The notes below the pieces were generated by a model that was given only the letters and a program-made list of their open reading frames with translations, did no database searches and was not told the DNA's origin. This document shows, in pieces, positions 7,828 to 15,695 of a stretch of 32,646 nucleotides of DNA; the stretch's first letter is position 1, and every line of letters begins with the position of its first letter. Source of the DNA: Methanobacteriota archaeon (GTDB lineage Archaea > Thermoplasmatota > Poseidoniia > Poseidoniales > Thalassarchaeaceae); assembly GCA_002731195.1 (NCBI GenBank), contig PCAI01000018.1:1-32646 (forward strand). Direction: 5' to 3'. Both the position numbers and the translations under genes were made by a program.

Positions 7828-7916
7828 GCTATCACACCTTTTGTAAAATTTTATTCTGCTAGGCTATTGAACATATGCCAAAAATTAATCATTTTAATCA
7901 TTCATTTGTTTATTAA

Positions 7917-9569
7917 TTATTCTTCTTCTTCTTTATTTGATACATCCAATCCTTTCATAAATCTTAATATTCTTTTTTCATCATCATTAATCATTAAACT
8001 AACTCGATTCCCGACCCAAATTGGGATGCAAATTTGATCTCTCTCATCAATCAATAATAATCCTCCTTTGTAATCAGGAATTTCTATCCTTAAATCTTCA
8101 TTAAGTAACTGTTCTTCAATTAATAATTCATCGATTTTTTCACCATTTAAAGTGATATAGCCACATTTAATCTCTGGTATGATCTGTTGAGTCGCTCTAC
8201 CAATTAGCCTATCAATTTCATCATTTCTTGTTTTTATTGCATCAAGCCCTAAACTTATTATTTTCAAAGGACTCCATCTTCTTCCAGGCAGTATCATCTT
8301 TCCTGATTTACGGCTTTTTTCACTTTCCCATATCAGTTTAGCTTCATCTGTAGACCATGATATTTTTCTTCCACGACTCCACAAATTTTCTGGACATTTT
8401 CCAAAATGATTGATTATTTTATCTTTCAACACATTACTGATGGGAACTGGAAAATTATATGGATCAGGTTTTACATCACTATTTACCAAGATATCTTCCA
8501 TTCGATTAGAGTAAATAGCATCATTTCTCTTCTCTAATATCGAAATAAAAAATCCACCTCCATCTATCTTGTCATTCCATATTCTTACACAGTTTTTTAG
8601 CGATTTAATAATATGATCTTCAGTAGGTGGTAGCATAGATTTTTCTAAATCCAGATTAGCATTCACTGCTCCATTATCGTCTAATTTTGGCCATTCTGTA
8701 AATCCCTCATCAAAAGGCACTGATTTCAATATTTTTCTTGCAGATACTATATCAACAGGAGTATTTCTTAATATTTCAGCTATCACTGCCTCATTTTCTA
8801 TAGGATCTAGTGAACAAGTGGAATAAACTATTCTACCTCCTGGTTTAGTCAAATCAATAGCCTTTCTTAACAATTCTAGTTGTAAATTATGCAACGAACG
8901 ACTTCCAGATGGTAACCATCTTTTCCAAACTTCTGGATTTTTTCTTGTTGTACCAGATCCAGTACAAGGAACATCTACTAAAATTTTATCAAAACCCTTG
9001 TCCAAAATCTTTGGAATATGTCTACCATCATGTTGTATTATCATGCAGGATCTACTTGCATGGCGTTGTATATTTGTTACAAGAGTATTAATTCTATTAT
9101 TTGCAATTTCGTTTGCTATTACTAATCCTTTGTTTTCTAAGTTCTCAGATATCTGAGTTGTTTTAGAACCTGGTGAAGCACACATATCTAGTACAAGTTC
9201 TCCAGGCTTTATTTCAAGAGCAATAGTAGGTATCATAGAAACAGATTCTTGTCTAGTAATTCTTCCAGTTCGATGTAAGGAAGAAAGAATAGATTTAACT
9301 TCCCCTTCCGCCTTCCCTCTTTCAAAAGGTAAAGTCCAGGCACTTCCTTTAATATCTCCAAGCCATTCAATTTTTTTAGCACCATTTTTTACTAACCATT
9401 CTTCAACCCACACCCAATCTCTTCTTAGATAATTAACTCTAACCGTTTCTGGTAATCTGTCTACAGATTTCAAAAACCATTGTTCATAATCGTCTCTCCA
9501 ATTACTCACAGCATTTAGCAAAATACTATTTTTACCAAGATTATTCCAATAGTCTTGGCTTGTACTCAT
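7917..9569 (-). CDS. NOL1/NOP2/Sun-family RNA (cytosine-5) methyltransferase, NSUN2/Trm4-like
   Basis: The SAM-dependent m5C methyltransferase core occupies roughly residues 40-345. Motif I is VLDMCASPGSKTTQ (126-139), motif IV is PCTGSG (201-206) with the release cysteine C202, and motif VI is YSTCSLDP with catalytic C252. The EVWKRW context and the long C-terminal part resemble eukaryotic NSUN2/Trm4, which methylates tRNA, more than bacterial RsmB. Residues ~370-540 form a PUA-like RNA-binding region (LILPGRRWSPLK-type start, ending in IPIWVGNRVSLM). The tail is acidic (NKEEEE). Substrate tRNA is inference. ATG 9569 gives a compact N-terminus. Confidence 0.88.
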   Translation of the reverse strand: MSTSQDYWNNLGKNSILLNAVSNWRDDYEQWFLKSVDRLPETVRVNYLRRDWVWVEEWLVKNGAKKIEWLGDIKGSAWTLPFERGKAEGEVKSILSSLHRTGRITRQESVSMIPTIALEIKPGELVLDMCASPGSKTTQISENLENKGLVIANEIANNRINTLVTNIQRHASRSCMIIQHDGRHIPKILDKGFDKILVDVPCTGSGTTRKNPEVWKRWLPSGSRSLHNLQLELLRKAIDLTKPGGRIVYSTCSLDPIENEAVIAEILRNTPVDIVSARKILKSVPFDEGFTEWPKLDDNGAVNANLDLEKSMLPPTEDHIIKSLKNCVRIWNDKIDGGGFFISILEKRNDAIYSNRMEDILVNSDVKPDPYNFPVPISNVLKDKIINHFGKCPENLWSRGRKISWSTDEAKLIWESEKSRKSGKMILPGRRWSPLKIISLGLDAIKTRNDEIDRLIGRATQQIIPEIKCGYITLNGEKIDELLIEEQLLNEDLRIEIPDYKGGLLLIDERDQICIPIWVGNRVSLMINDDEKRILRFMKGLDVSNKEEEE

Positions 9570-9663
9570 AACCTTCGCACTATATGCCTATCAAATAATT
9601 ACTCGGTTATCTTGGAAAATTTATCATCATAGTATTTTGGACATTGTGAGTTGTTTTTTTCAT

Positions 9664-9674
9664 AAAATATTATA
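9664..9674 (+). promoter_or_regulatory. TATA box of the small unknown gene
   Basis: AAAATATTATA is centred about 27 bp before ATG 9697, which fits leaderless transcription from that codon. Confidence 0.45.
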
Positions 9675-9696
9675 CCATTAGTAAAACTCTCAAGGG

Positions 9697-10083
9697 ATGC
9701 GGCTTAGTGTCGCAAAGGGGATGCACAGTATGAAATTAAGTAGGCGAATAGCAAAAAATAGTGAAAAATCAGTGAAGACAGATATATTCGGAGCTACAAA
9801 GAAATTGGTTGAATTAGTAGAACGTGCACGCGATAATTCTTCCGAACAAGGGCCACTAATACCAATTGAAGCACTTGTTACAGTAGAGAATGATGAATGG
9901 ATATGGAAAAAAGTTGATCGCAAGGTTTTGGAAAATCTAAGTCACCGATTGGTCCTTCAAAATTCAAATGGATTCCGTCGGGAAATACTTATGACATCAA
10001 ACATAGATAATGCAATGGATGCCGCTTCTATCATAGTAGATCTTGATGGTGGATGCGTTTTAATTGAAACTTTAGAGCCTTAA
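9697..10083 (+). CDS. Small conserved-looking protein of unknown function
   Basis: A 128-residue soluble protein with no signal peptide or membrane helix. The first ~40 residues are strongly basic (KLSRRIAKNSEKSVK), followed by a helix (TKKLVELVERARDNS) and an alpha/beta-looking remainder with alternating hydrophobics (AASIIVDLDGGCVLIETL). I do not recognise the family. Later starts at 9721 and 9730 are possible, but the TATA box at 9664-9674 favours ATG 9697. It precedes the Sec61-beta gene by about 65 bp on the same strand, and that gene has its own TATA box. Its codon use and AT content look like the neighbours, so it is probably a resident gene. Confidence 0.6.
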   Translation: MRLSVAKGMHSMKLSRRIAKNSEKSVKTDIFGATKKLVELVERARDNSSEQGPLIPIEALVTVENDEWIWKKVDRKVLENLSHRLVLQNSNGFRREILMTSNIDNAMDAASIIVDLDGGCVLIETLEP

Positions 10084-10095
10084 TTACATTTTTTA

Positions 10096-10106
10096 TTTAT
10101 TTAATA
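10096..10106 (+). promoter_or_regulatory. TATA box of the Sec61-beta gene
   Basis: TTTATTTAATA is centred about 28 bp before position 10130. Transcription near 10130 would give an ~18-nt leader carrying GGAG (10139-10142) just before ATG 10148. Confidence 0.4.
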
Positions 10107-10147
10107 CTCTCGTGGCCTTGAAATAGTGCATGTGGGTGCGGAGTCTA

Positions 10148-10339
10148 ATGGCAAAGGAGAAGAAGGGCAGCGGAATCCAGCAAGCAGCTGGTTTAATTCG
10201 TTATTTTGATGAAGAATCCGAAGACGCTATACAGATATCAAAAGGCACAATTTACTTTGCATGTATTTCGTTCTCTGTAGTAATTTATTTGGCACAGCAT
10301 GGCGTATGGTCATGGATGTATAGGGCATTTGGAATTTAA
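10148..10339 (+). CDS. secG: Preprotein translocase subunit Sec61-beta (archaeal SecG)
   Basis: A 63-residue tail-anchored protein. The archaeal Sec61-beta signature is present: a basic Gly-Ser start (MAKEKKGSGIQQAAGLIRYF), then acidic residues and DAIQISKGT just before the single C-terminal membrane helix (~34-52). It is the small third subunit of the SecYE translocon. ATG 10148 is chosen because family members begin with this short lysine-rich run; the in-frame ATG at 10130 would add six residues and is the alternative. The gene ends in the palindrome TTAA (10336-10339), which also holds the stop codon of the convergent gene. Confidence 0.92.
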   Translation: MAKEKKGSGIQQAAGLIRYFDEESEDAIQISKGTIYFACISFSVVIYLAQHGVWSWMYRAFGI

Positions 10340-11058
10340 TCTTCATCCAGTAATATATCCGTTGTTACTAATTCGGTTTTAGGATCTGCTTGTATTATTG
10401 AATTAGAGGCCCTACTAAGTGCCCTTTCAACCGCAGGAGCATTTCTATCAGACAATGCAGTCCTAGCTTCTTCTAAAGACAAATCTGCAGATTGTAGTAA
10501 TTCCACTGCATCTTCATTAACACCTCTTAATTTTCTTACTTTATCTTCCAGCCTTAATATCTGTTCATTCATTTCATTTTTAGCATGCTTGATTAATGTG
10601 TTCCAATTTTCTAAATGTTCGACCATATTCAATCCAGTGACTCGTTCAAATGATTTGACCATAACCGCTTCCCACGGGTTTCTACCCAATGTTGACACTA
10701 TGTCATGCACACACCTAGATCTTGCAGATAATGGCCCATAGATCTCTATTTTATTATAAAAACAACGAGAAAATAAACCAAAACCCCAGTAATGGCCACT
10801 ATGTATTTTAATTTTCAAATCGTTCGATTTACATTCTAATTCCCATCTTTGCTCATCCCAATTAGGCTCATCAGTAAATTTGGGAGTTTCATGAGATCCA
10901 AGTGAATGTAGTACTGACTTTGCTACATCACCAAGAAACACTTTCCTATTTTTTTTTGATTTGCCCAACACTTCAAGTAAACCATCTTCATTAATTTCCA
11001 TTCTAGGTTTACCTTGCATTACCTGTGCAAATAATATTGACTTAGATCCATTCTCCAA
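10336..11058 (-). CDS. Unknown protein with a C-terminal coiled coil
   Basis: I do not recognise the family. The first ~150 residues look globular and mixed alpha/beta, with an aromatic-rich patch (HSGHYWGFGLFSRCFYNKIEIYG within ~92-114; three Tyr and three Phe). Residues ~155-230 are strongly helical and heptad-like (NEMNEQILRLEDKVRKL, then an ALSRASN repeat-like stretch), so a dimerising coiled coil is likely. No signal peptide or membrane helix is seen, so it should be cytoplasmic. The start is TTG 11058, backed by AAGGAGGG about nine bases upstream; the next ATGs are well inside. The 95 bp between this start and the recombinase stop (11059-11153) hold no gene I can support. Confidence 0.65.
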   Translation of the reverse strand: MENGSKSILFAQVMQGKPRMEINEDGLLEVLGKSKKNRKVFLGDVAKSVLHSLGSHETPKFTDEPNWDEQRWELECKSNDLKIKIHSGHYWGFGLFSRCFYNKIEIYGPLSARSRCVHDIVSTLGRNPWEAVMVKSFERVTGLNMVEHLENWNTLIKHAKNEMNEQILRLEDKVRKLRGVNEDAVELLQSADLSLEEARTALSDRNAPAVERALSRASNSIIQADPKTELVTTDILLDED

Positions 11059-11153
11059 AGATTAGATCCCTCCTTTGAATCCTAAGCCATTCACGTTTCT
11101 CTGACTATGTCATTTAGATTGAACATTGTGTTTCCATGCTCTCTATATTTTGC

Positions 11154-12155
11154 TTATTTTGTTGAAATAACTTGTATGTTTTCATCCTCTTTTAATATTT
11201 CTTCTGTAGTAAATTCTTCCATTATTGGAATTTGTTTTTGTGCTCTATGGTATATTTCACGTAATGTTTGGTCTCCAATTTCAAGATATACTCTTGTAGT
11301 GGCGATACTGGCGTGACCTAACAATCTCTGTATTGTAACCAAATCAGCACCTCTTTCTAATAATCCAGTAGCAAATGTATGCCGTAAAGTGTGTGGACTA
11401 ACGCGACTCCTTGGGATATCAGCAGCATCTGCTAACCTATCAATTATTTTCTGAACTGAACGAGGATTCATTCTGTTACCTCTACTTGATAAAAATAAGG
11501 AACGCCTATCTTCAGTTTTTTTACATAGATTAAGCCGAGACTCTCTTATTGGCCGCCATGCATCTATTGTTAAAACCGTAGATTTAGTAAAAAGTACTGT
11601 CCTATCTTTTTCTCCTTTTCCTCCGATTACTAGTGCTGATAAATCATCAAAATCCATATCATCTAAATCTAAGCCACACAATTCAGACACTCTCAAACCA
11701 GTATCTAACATTATTGTAACAATAGGTGAAGATAAACAATCTTCAGACTGTTTTGCAGCTAAAAGTAATTTCTTTAGTTCTGACTTTCCTAATGTTTTCG
11801 GCAATGAGCGGCTTCTAGAGGGCCTTTGTATCCAATCTGGTATTGCATAACCGAGCCATTTTAATAAATGAGAAATGCCGGCAATTCTTGCATTAATTGT
11901 TGAAGGTTTTAATTTACTAATTTCATTTAACCATGCATCAATTCTTCCATTATTCGGATTACAGAAGATATGAAATTTTATTACAGTTATATTTTGTAAT
12001 TGCCCCCAATCTCTACTAGGTTCATTTGGCAATTTTGTAGTTGTGAAAGTTTTTATTGAGACCATATACGATCTAATCGTATGTTCACTCTTTTTTTCTG
12101 TCCTTAATTGTTGTAACCAACATTCAAACCAAGGTAATTCAGATATACGCGCCAT
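11154..12155 (-). CDS. Tyrosine recombinase of the XerC/XerD/XerA family
   Basis: From ATG 12155 the 333-residue product has an N-terminal SAM-like core-binding domain (~8-105) and a C-terminal catalytic domain. All active-site residues are present: R155 (DTGLRVSEL), K180 (GGKGEKDR), H255-x2-R258 (HTLRHTFA), H281 (LLGHASIATT) and the nucleophile Y290 (RVYLEI). Chromosomal Xer enzymes resolve dimers at dif; integrases share the same fold. No phage or IS genes flank it, which favours a housekeeping XerA-like role. The frame stays open upstream to 12305, and longer starts (ATG 12221, ATG 12287) cannot be excluded. I prefer 12155 because homology begins right after it and a TATA-like GATAAAATC (12172-12180) lies just upstream. 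Confidence 0.9.
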   Translation of the reverse strand: MARISELPWFECWLQQLRTEKKSEHTIRSYMVSIKTFTTTKLPNEPSRDWGQLQNITVIKFHIFCNPNNGRIDAWLNEISKLKPSTINARIAGISHLLKWLGYAIPDWIQRPSRSRSLPKTLGKSELKKLLLAAKQSEDCLSSPIVTIMLDTGLRVSELCGLDLDDMDFDDLSALVIGGKGEKDRTVLFTKSTVLTIDAWRPIRESRLNLCKKTEDRRSLFLSSRGNRMNPRSVQKIIDRLADAADIPRSRVSPHTLRHTFATGLLERGADLVTIQRLLGHASIATTRVYLEIGDQTLREIYHRAQKQIPIMEEFTTEEILKEDENIQVISTK

Positions 12156-12266
12156 ACGGAGAGGTAAAGTAGATTTTATCCCAAGAATTCCTCTATCTTC
12201 CGATAAGAGATTCACATTCATCCCCTTGGAAAATATAGCATCATGCTCCCTCATGTCTTCGCCTCC

Positions 12267-12322
12267 CGTCGTAAACGACGTATGCATCCCTGTTCTAACG
12301 AACAATGTTCAGGAGACGTATG
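12267..12322 (+). repeat. Cluster of short inverted and direct repeats upstream of the recombinase gene
   Basis: CGTCGT-AA-ACGACG (12267-12280) is a perfect dyad. TGTTC-TAAC-GAACA (12291-12304) and GAACA-A-TGTTC (12300-12310) are overlapping dyads that share one arm. GACGTATG occurs twice in direct orientation (12277-12284 and 12315-12322). They lie upstream of the preferred recombinase start and could be an operator or a recombination site. If the longer recombinase start is right, part of this is coding. Confidence 0.45.
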
Positions 12323-12400
12323 TTGTATTGAATGCTTCTCTAGATATTAGTATCTCTATCATCATTTAATGACTGTTTTTTTTAACCCAGAGAAATATAA

Positions 12401-13351
12401 TTAGTATACATCAGTTTCATGTTTTGTTTTATTTATTGCTTCTATATCCCCAGTATCTTCTTCAGCAGTAATATCTTGATATATTGAATCAAGATATTTT
12501 GTAACTTCTCCTGCAATATTTACTCCTGTTGAACTCTCTATTCCTTCTAAACCAGGACTTGAATTTACTTCTAAAATTAATGGACCTCTACTTGATATCA
12601 ACATATCCACACCTGCTAGATCAAGTCCCATTGCTGATGCAGCAAGACAAGCAATTCTCTCCTCCTCTTCATTAATCTCTACTTTCTGTACAGAACCTCC
12701 TAAATGAAAATTAGATCGAAATTCTGATCCATTAGCCTTCCTTTTCATAGCTGCTACTACCTTTCCACCAACAACTAACACTCGAATATCTTGACCATGT
12801 GACTCTTTGATGTATTCTTGTACCAAAGGACGCATATTCCTTTCTAACATCTGATATACAAGTTGCCTCGCTTGTTGCTCGGATTTAGCTAAAAATACTC
12901 CATATCCATGGGTTCCTTCTGTTGATTTAATCACACAAGGAGTACCTCCTACCCTACTCACTGCTCTTACAGTATCTTTCCAAGACCCGACATGAGCGGT
13001 TACAGGAACTGGGATATTACTATCTGACATTAATTGACAAGCTAGCAATTTATCTCTACTTTGAGTAATCCCTTTACTTTTATTCAAAACTATAGTGCCT
13101 TTTCTCTCAAATTGTCTGACTATAGCAACCCCTCTCCGAGTTATTGAATAGCCAATTCTTGGTATCACAGCTTCACATTCAACAGGCCATCCTCGATTGA
13201 AAATTTTTCCTCCATCTCTATCAACAACAATTGTTAAAGATAAAGGATCTAATATTTTGACATCCCATCCACATTTCTCTGCTTCTTCATACAATCTCTT
13301 TGTACTGTATAATTCTGGCCCTCTTGATAGTATTACCAGTCGGGGCTTCAT
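12401..13351 (-). CDS. rimK: RimK-family ATP-grasp amino-acid ligase
   Basis: The protein matches E. coli RimK along its length: start MKPRLVILSRGPELYSTKRL, VIPRIGYSITRRG in the N-domain, ATP-grasp segments CVIKSTEGTHGYGV and VQEYIKESHGQDIR, and the metal-binding end LILEVNSSPGLEGIESSTG. RimK adds glutamates to the C-terminus of ribosomal protein S6 in bacteria; archaeal relatives MptN and CofF add glutamate to cofactors. Archaea lack S6, so the substrate here is unknown. The last ~20 residues are an extra acidic tail. GGTGGG six bases before ATG 13351 supports the start. It is divergent from the SAP-domain gene, with 128 bp between the two starts. Confidence 0.88.
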   Translation of the reverse strand: MKPRLVILSRGPELYSTKRLYEEAEKCGWDVKILDPLSLTIVVDRDGGKIFNRGWPVECEAVIPRIGYSITRRGVAIVRQFERKGTIVLNKSKGITQSRDKLLACQLMSDSNIPVPVTAHVGSWKDTVRAVSRVGGTPCVIKSTEGTHGYGVFLAKSEQQARQLVYQMLERNMRPLVQEYIKESHGQDIRVLVVGGKVVAAMKRKANGSEFRSNFHLGGSVQKVEINEEEERIACLAASAMGLDLAGVDMLISSRGPLILEVNSSPGLEGIESSTGVNIAGEVTKYLDSIYQDITAEEDTGDIEAINKTKHETDVY

Positions 13352-13479
13352 AGTTTTCCCACCGAAAACCCCTTCTTGAGTTCTTTGCTCGAAATATTAT
13401 TTTAACTCCCTTAGTAGTACTTTAATACCATCTTTAAACAAAGAGATTGAAAAACAGCACTCACGACTCAAGTATAAGA

Positions 13480-15609
13480 ATGCCCAAAGATGACCAGAAT
13501 TCATTTGATGAAGAAACACTCTCTGCAATGACAGTTGTAGAACTTAGGGAGTTATGTAAAAAACACCATTTAATGGTCTCTGGAAATAAATCTGTACTAA
13601 TTGAAAGAATATTAGAATCGAAGGGTGTAGATGAAATTGAAGAAGAAGCAGAAATTGAACAAGTATTACTCTTAGAGGAAGATGAAGATATTGTAAAAGA
13701 AAATAATATTGGCGATGCAGTGGATAAATTAATTGCCAAAAAAACTAACACTAAAACTGATACTATTCAACAAACTAAACCCACTTTAGATTTATTAGAT
13801 AATGAAGAAGAAAACGACATACTTGAAGCAGAAATATTTGTAGAGGAAAATACTCAGACCAAAATACATAAAACTCCAGAAAAAGATACCAAAGATGATT
13901 CAGCATCTATGGTAATTACTTTACCTTCACTCAGAGATATTAATTTTAATGCTAGAGCTGCAGGTGCAATTTTTGCGATAATAATCTTATTAGGCGCAAC
14001 AGTCTTTTTCGTATTAAATAACGATAATACATTTTCTGCAAAGCCTCTAAATTATGGTGATGAAATGGATTTTAATGTAGATGAAGCAAGAATTTCTATA
14101 ATCGGAGATGATATGGTCCAGATATTTCGTGATTCTTCAGGAGGAATATTGGATGATGCTTGTGGTGAATTAGAGATTAATATGGCCGGAGAAGGAACAG
14201 TTTCAGTTTCAAAAGATGAGAAAATATCTACAGATAGTCTCGGTCGTTCGGGATTTTATACTGCTGAGAAAAGAACAGAACATGATTTAGTTGTAGATTT
14301 TGAGGGTAAAACCTGGAGAGATACTGATGATTGTGGCAATCTTGGTTGGTCTATGGCAAATAACATTCTTGATATGACTTCAATTTCTTGGACAGAATTA
14401 GAGAATAAAGATCTAAAAAGAACTAATACAGAAATAGTATTTACCGATATAGAAAATGAAGTAACAAATTTACAAATAGTCACCTATGGATTAGAGGGAT
14501 TGGGTGATCTAGATATCCTTATCCCAATTCTCACATTCCCACTCAAGCCGATTGAATTACATTCATTCTTTGGAGATAGATCACTTTCAGAAGGAACCAC
14601 TTCCAAAAATGATCAAGACTGGAATTCTGATTGGGAATGGACTGTTGGCGCAGAAATAAATAGTAAAAATCATGGCCTTGTTTATCCAATTACCATTCAT
14701 CATACACAAATTGGCCAATGTATCGGGCATGCTAATATACAAATAGAAGTTAAAGCAAATAATCCTTGGCCTGTTAGTCAAGAAGTAGATATTTTAATTG
14801 ACAAAGATTCCTCGGCTTCTGACTGTAATTTCTTATTAAGTTCTGTAGCAGAAACAATATTACCAGATGGCCGATTTACTATAAGATTGGTAATGGGAGA
14901 AACTAGCACTTCCCTAGGGAGTACTCCGATTGATTGGGGCAAAGAATATCTAAAACCAGAAACAGGAGATGATCAGCCAAGAACTTCTGATGAGAGAAAA
15001 TGGGCAGATTCTATGTGGGACGAATCCAATCTTCGTAATTTCAATTTAGAGACCGCAAAAGAGTGTTTAAAGAATAGCCATTCTTCTTCAGATGCTGCAA
15101 TTGCGATTATTGATGGAGGATATTTATGGCAATCATATTGGGAACATCCTGATGATTCTAGCAATCCGCAGTGGAATATTTCATGGGTTGATCCAGATGA
15201 TAATTCAGGTTGGCTAACACTAAGTGGCAATAGCACTTCAGATTGCAAAATAACAAGTAGTGATAATAACGCCAATGGAGAAATAATTTGGAATAGGGCT
15301 GCAATCCCAGATACGCCAACTATGGATTTATTGGAGCAAAGAATATTGAATTCTGACAGATACCCTGACCTATATCCACTAATTTCTTCTAACCAGAATT
15401 CATGGGATTCCGGTATCAAAATAGGCTACAGACTTTCAGTTTCTGATGATAATGAATTACTAAGTAGTATACCAGTTAATTTAGGCGAAGGGCAAGTATC
15501 CCTAATAGGCTCAAAGAATTGGGAAGAGGCTGGAACAAATCATTCAAATTATTTCCTTATGAATGGTGAAACTGGTGAGATGTTGGCTTGGTACCATCTA
15601 GAGAATTAA
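13480..15609 (+). CDS. SAP-domain membrane protein with large external region
   Basis: Numbered from ATG 13480 (709 residues), a SAP motif lies at ~14-47 (MTVVELRELCKKHHL, then GNKSVLIERIL), a fold that usually binds DNA or RNA. Next come a long acidic linker (~48-145) and a single membrane helix (~160-181, AAGAIFAIIILLGATVFFVL). The remaining ~525 residues are beta-rich, acidic and Trp-rich, with scattered cysteines, and should be outside. There is no signal peptide, so the SAP end should stay in the cytoplasm. The external part is unrecognised. The frame extends to TTG 13447, but ATG 13480 is the better start. It precedes parA by 86 bp on the same strand. Confidence 0.75.
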   Translation: MPKDDQNSFDEETLSAMTVVELRELCKKHHLMVSGNKSVLIERILESKGVDEIEEEAEIEQVLLLEEDEDIVKENNIGDAVDKLIAKKTNTKTDTIQQTKPTLDLLDNEEENDILEAEIFVEENTQTKIHKTPEKDTKDDSASMVITLPSLRDINFNARAAGAIFAIIILLGATVFFVLNNDNTFSAKPLNYGDEMDFNVDEARISIIGDDMVQIFRDSSGGILDDACGELEINMAGEGTVSVSKDEKISTDSLGRSGFYTAEKRTEHDLVVDFEGKTWRDTDDCGNLGWSMANNILDMTSISWTELENKDLKRTNTEIVFTDIENEVTNLQIVTYGLEGLGDLDILIPILTFPLKPIELHSFFGDRSLSEGTTSKNDQDWNSDWEWTVGAEINSKNHGLVYPITIHHTQIGQCIGHANIQIEVKANNPWPVSQEVDILIDKDSSASDCNFLLSSVAETILPDGRFTIRLVMGETSTSLGSTPIDWGKEYLKPETGDDQPRTSDERKWADSMWDESNLRNFNLETAKECLKNSHSSSDAAIAIIDGGYLWQSYWEHPDDSSNPQWNISWVDPDDNSGWLTLSGNSTSDCKITSSDNNANGEIIWNRAAIPDTPTMDLLEQRILNSDRYPDLYPLISSNQNSWDSGIKIGYRLSVSDDNELLSSIPVNLGEGQVSLIGSKNWEEAGTNHSNYFLMNGETGEMLAWYHLEN

Positions 15610-15632
15610 TGGCATTCATACAACTCTCTTAA

Positions 15633-15647
15633 TTTAATATAATTTTT
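15633..15647 (+). promoter_or_regulatory. Probable TATA-like element upstream of parA
   Basis: TTTAATATAATTTTT lies just after the SAP gene stop and about 55 bp before the parA GTG. It would start a transcript near 15666. A weaker CATATTCAA (15662-15670) is closer to the leaderless spacing. Either suggests parA is not wholly dependent on read-through from the SAP gene. Confidence 0.35.
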
Positions 15648-15695
15648 CTCATTTCATCCGGCATATTCAACTGCTTAACAATCTCCGTCTGTATC

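Noticed and set aside
11154..12305. Recombinase as a phage or IS integrase marking a mobile element
   Set aside because: No phage, transposase or plasmid genes, no terminal repeats, and no tRNA next to the gene; flanking genes are housekeeping.
12043..12369. Plus-strand ORF over the recombinase N-terminus and upstream region
   Set aside because: It overlaps the recombinase coding region and the repeat cluster, has hydrophobic and Ser/Ile-rich shadow-like composition, and no ribosome-binding site.
12376..12383. T-run after rimK as a terminator
   Set aside because: It is on the plus strand; rimK and the recombinase are both on the minus strand and no plus-strand gene ends here.
14973..15419. 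148-codon minus-strand ORF inside the SAP-protein gene
   Set aside because: Antisense shadow of a long continuous coding region; no start signal or known domain.
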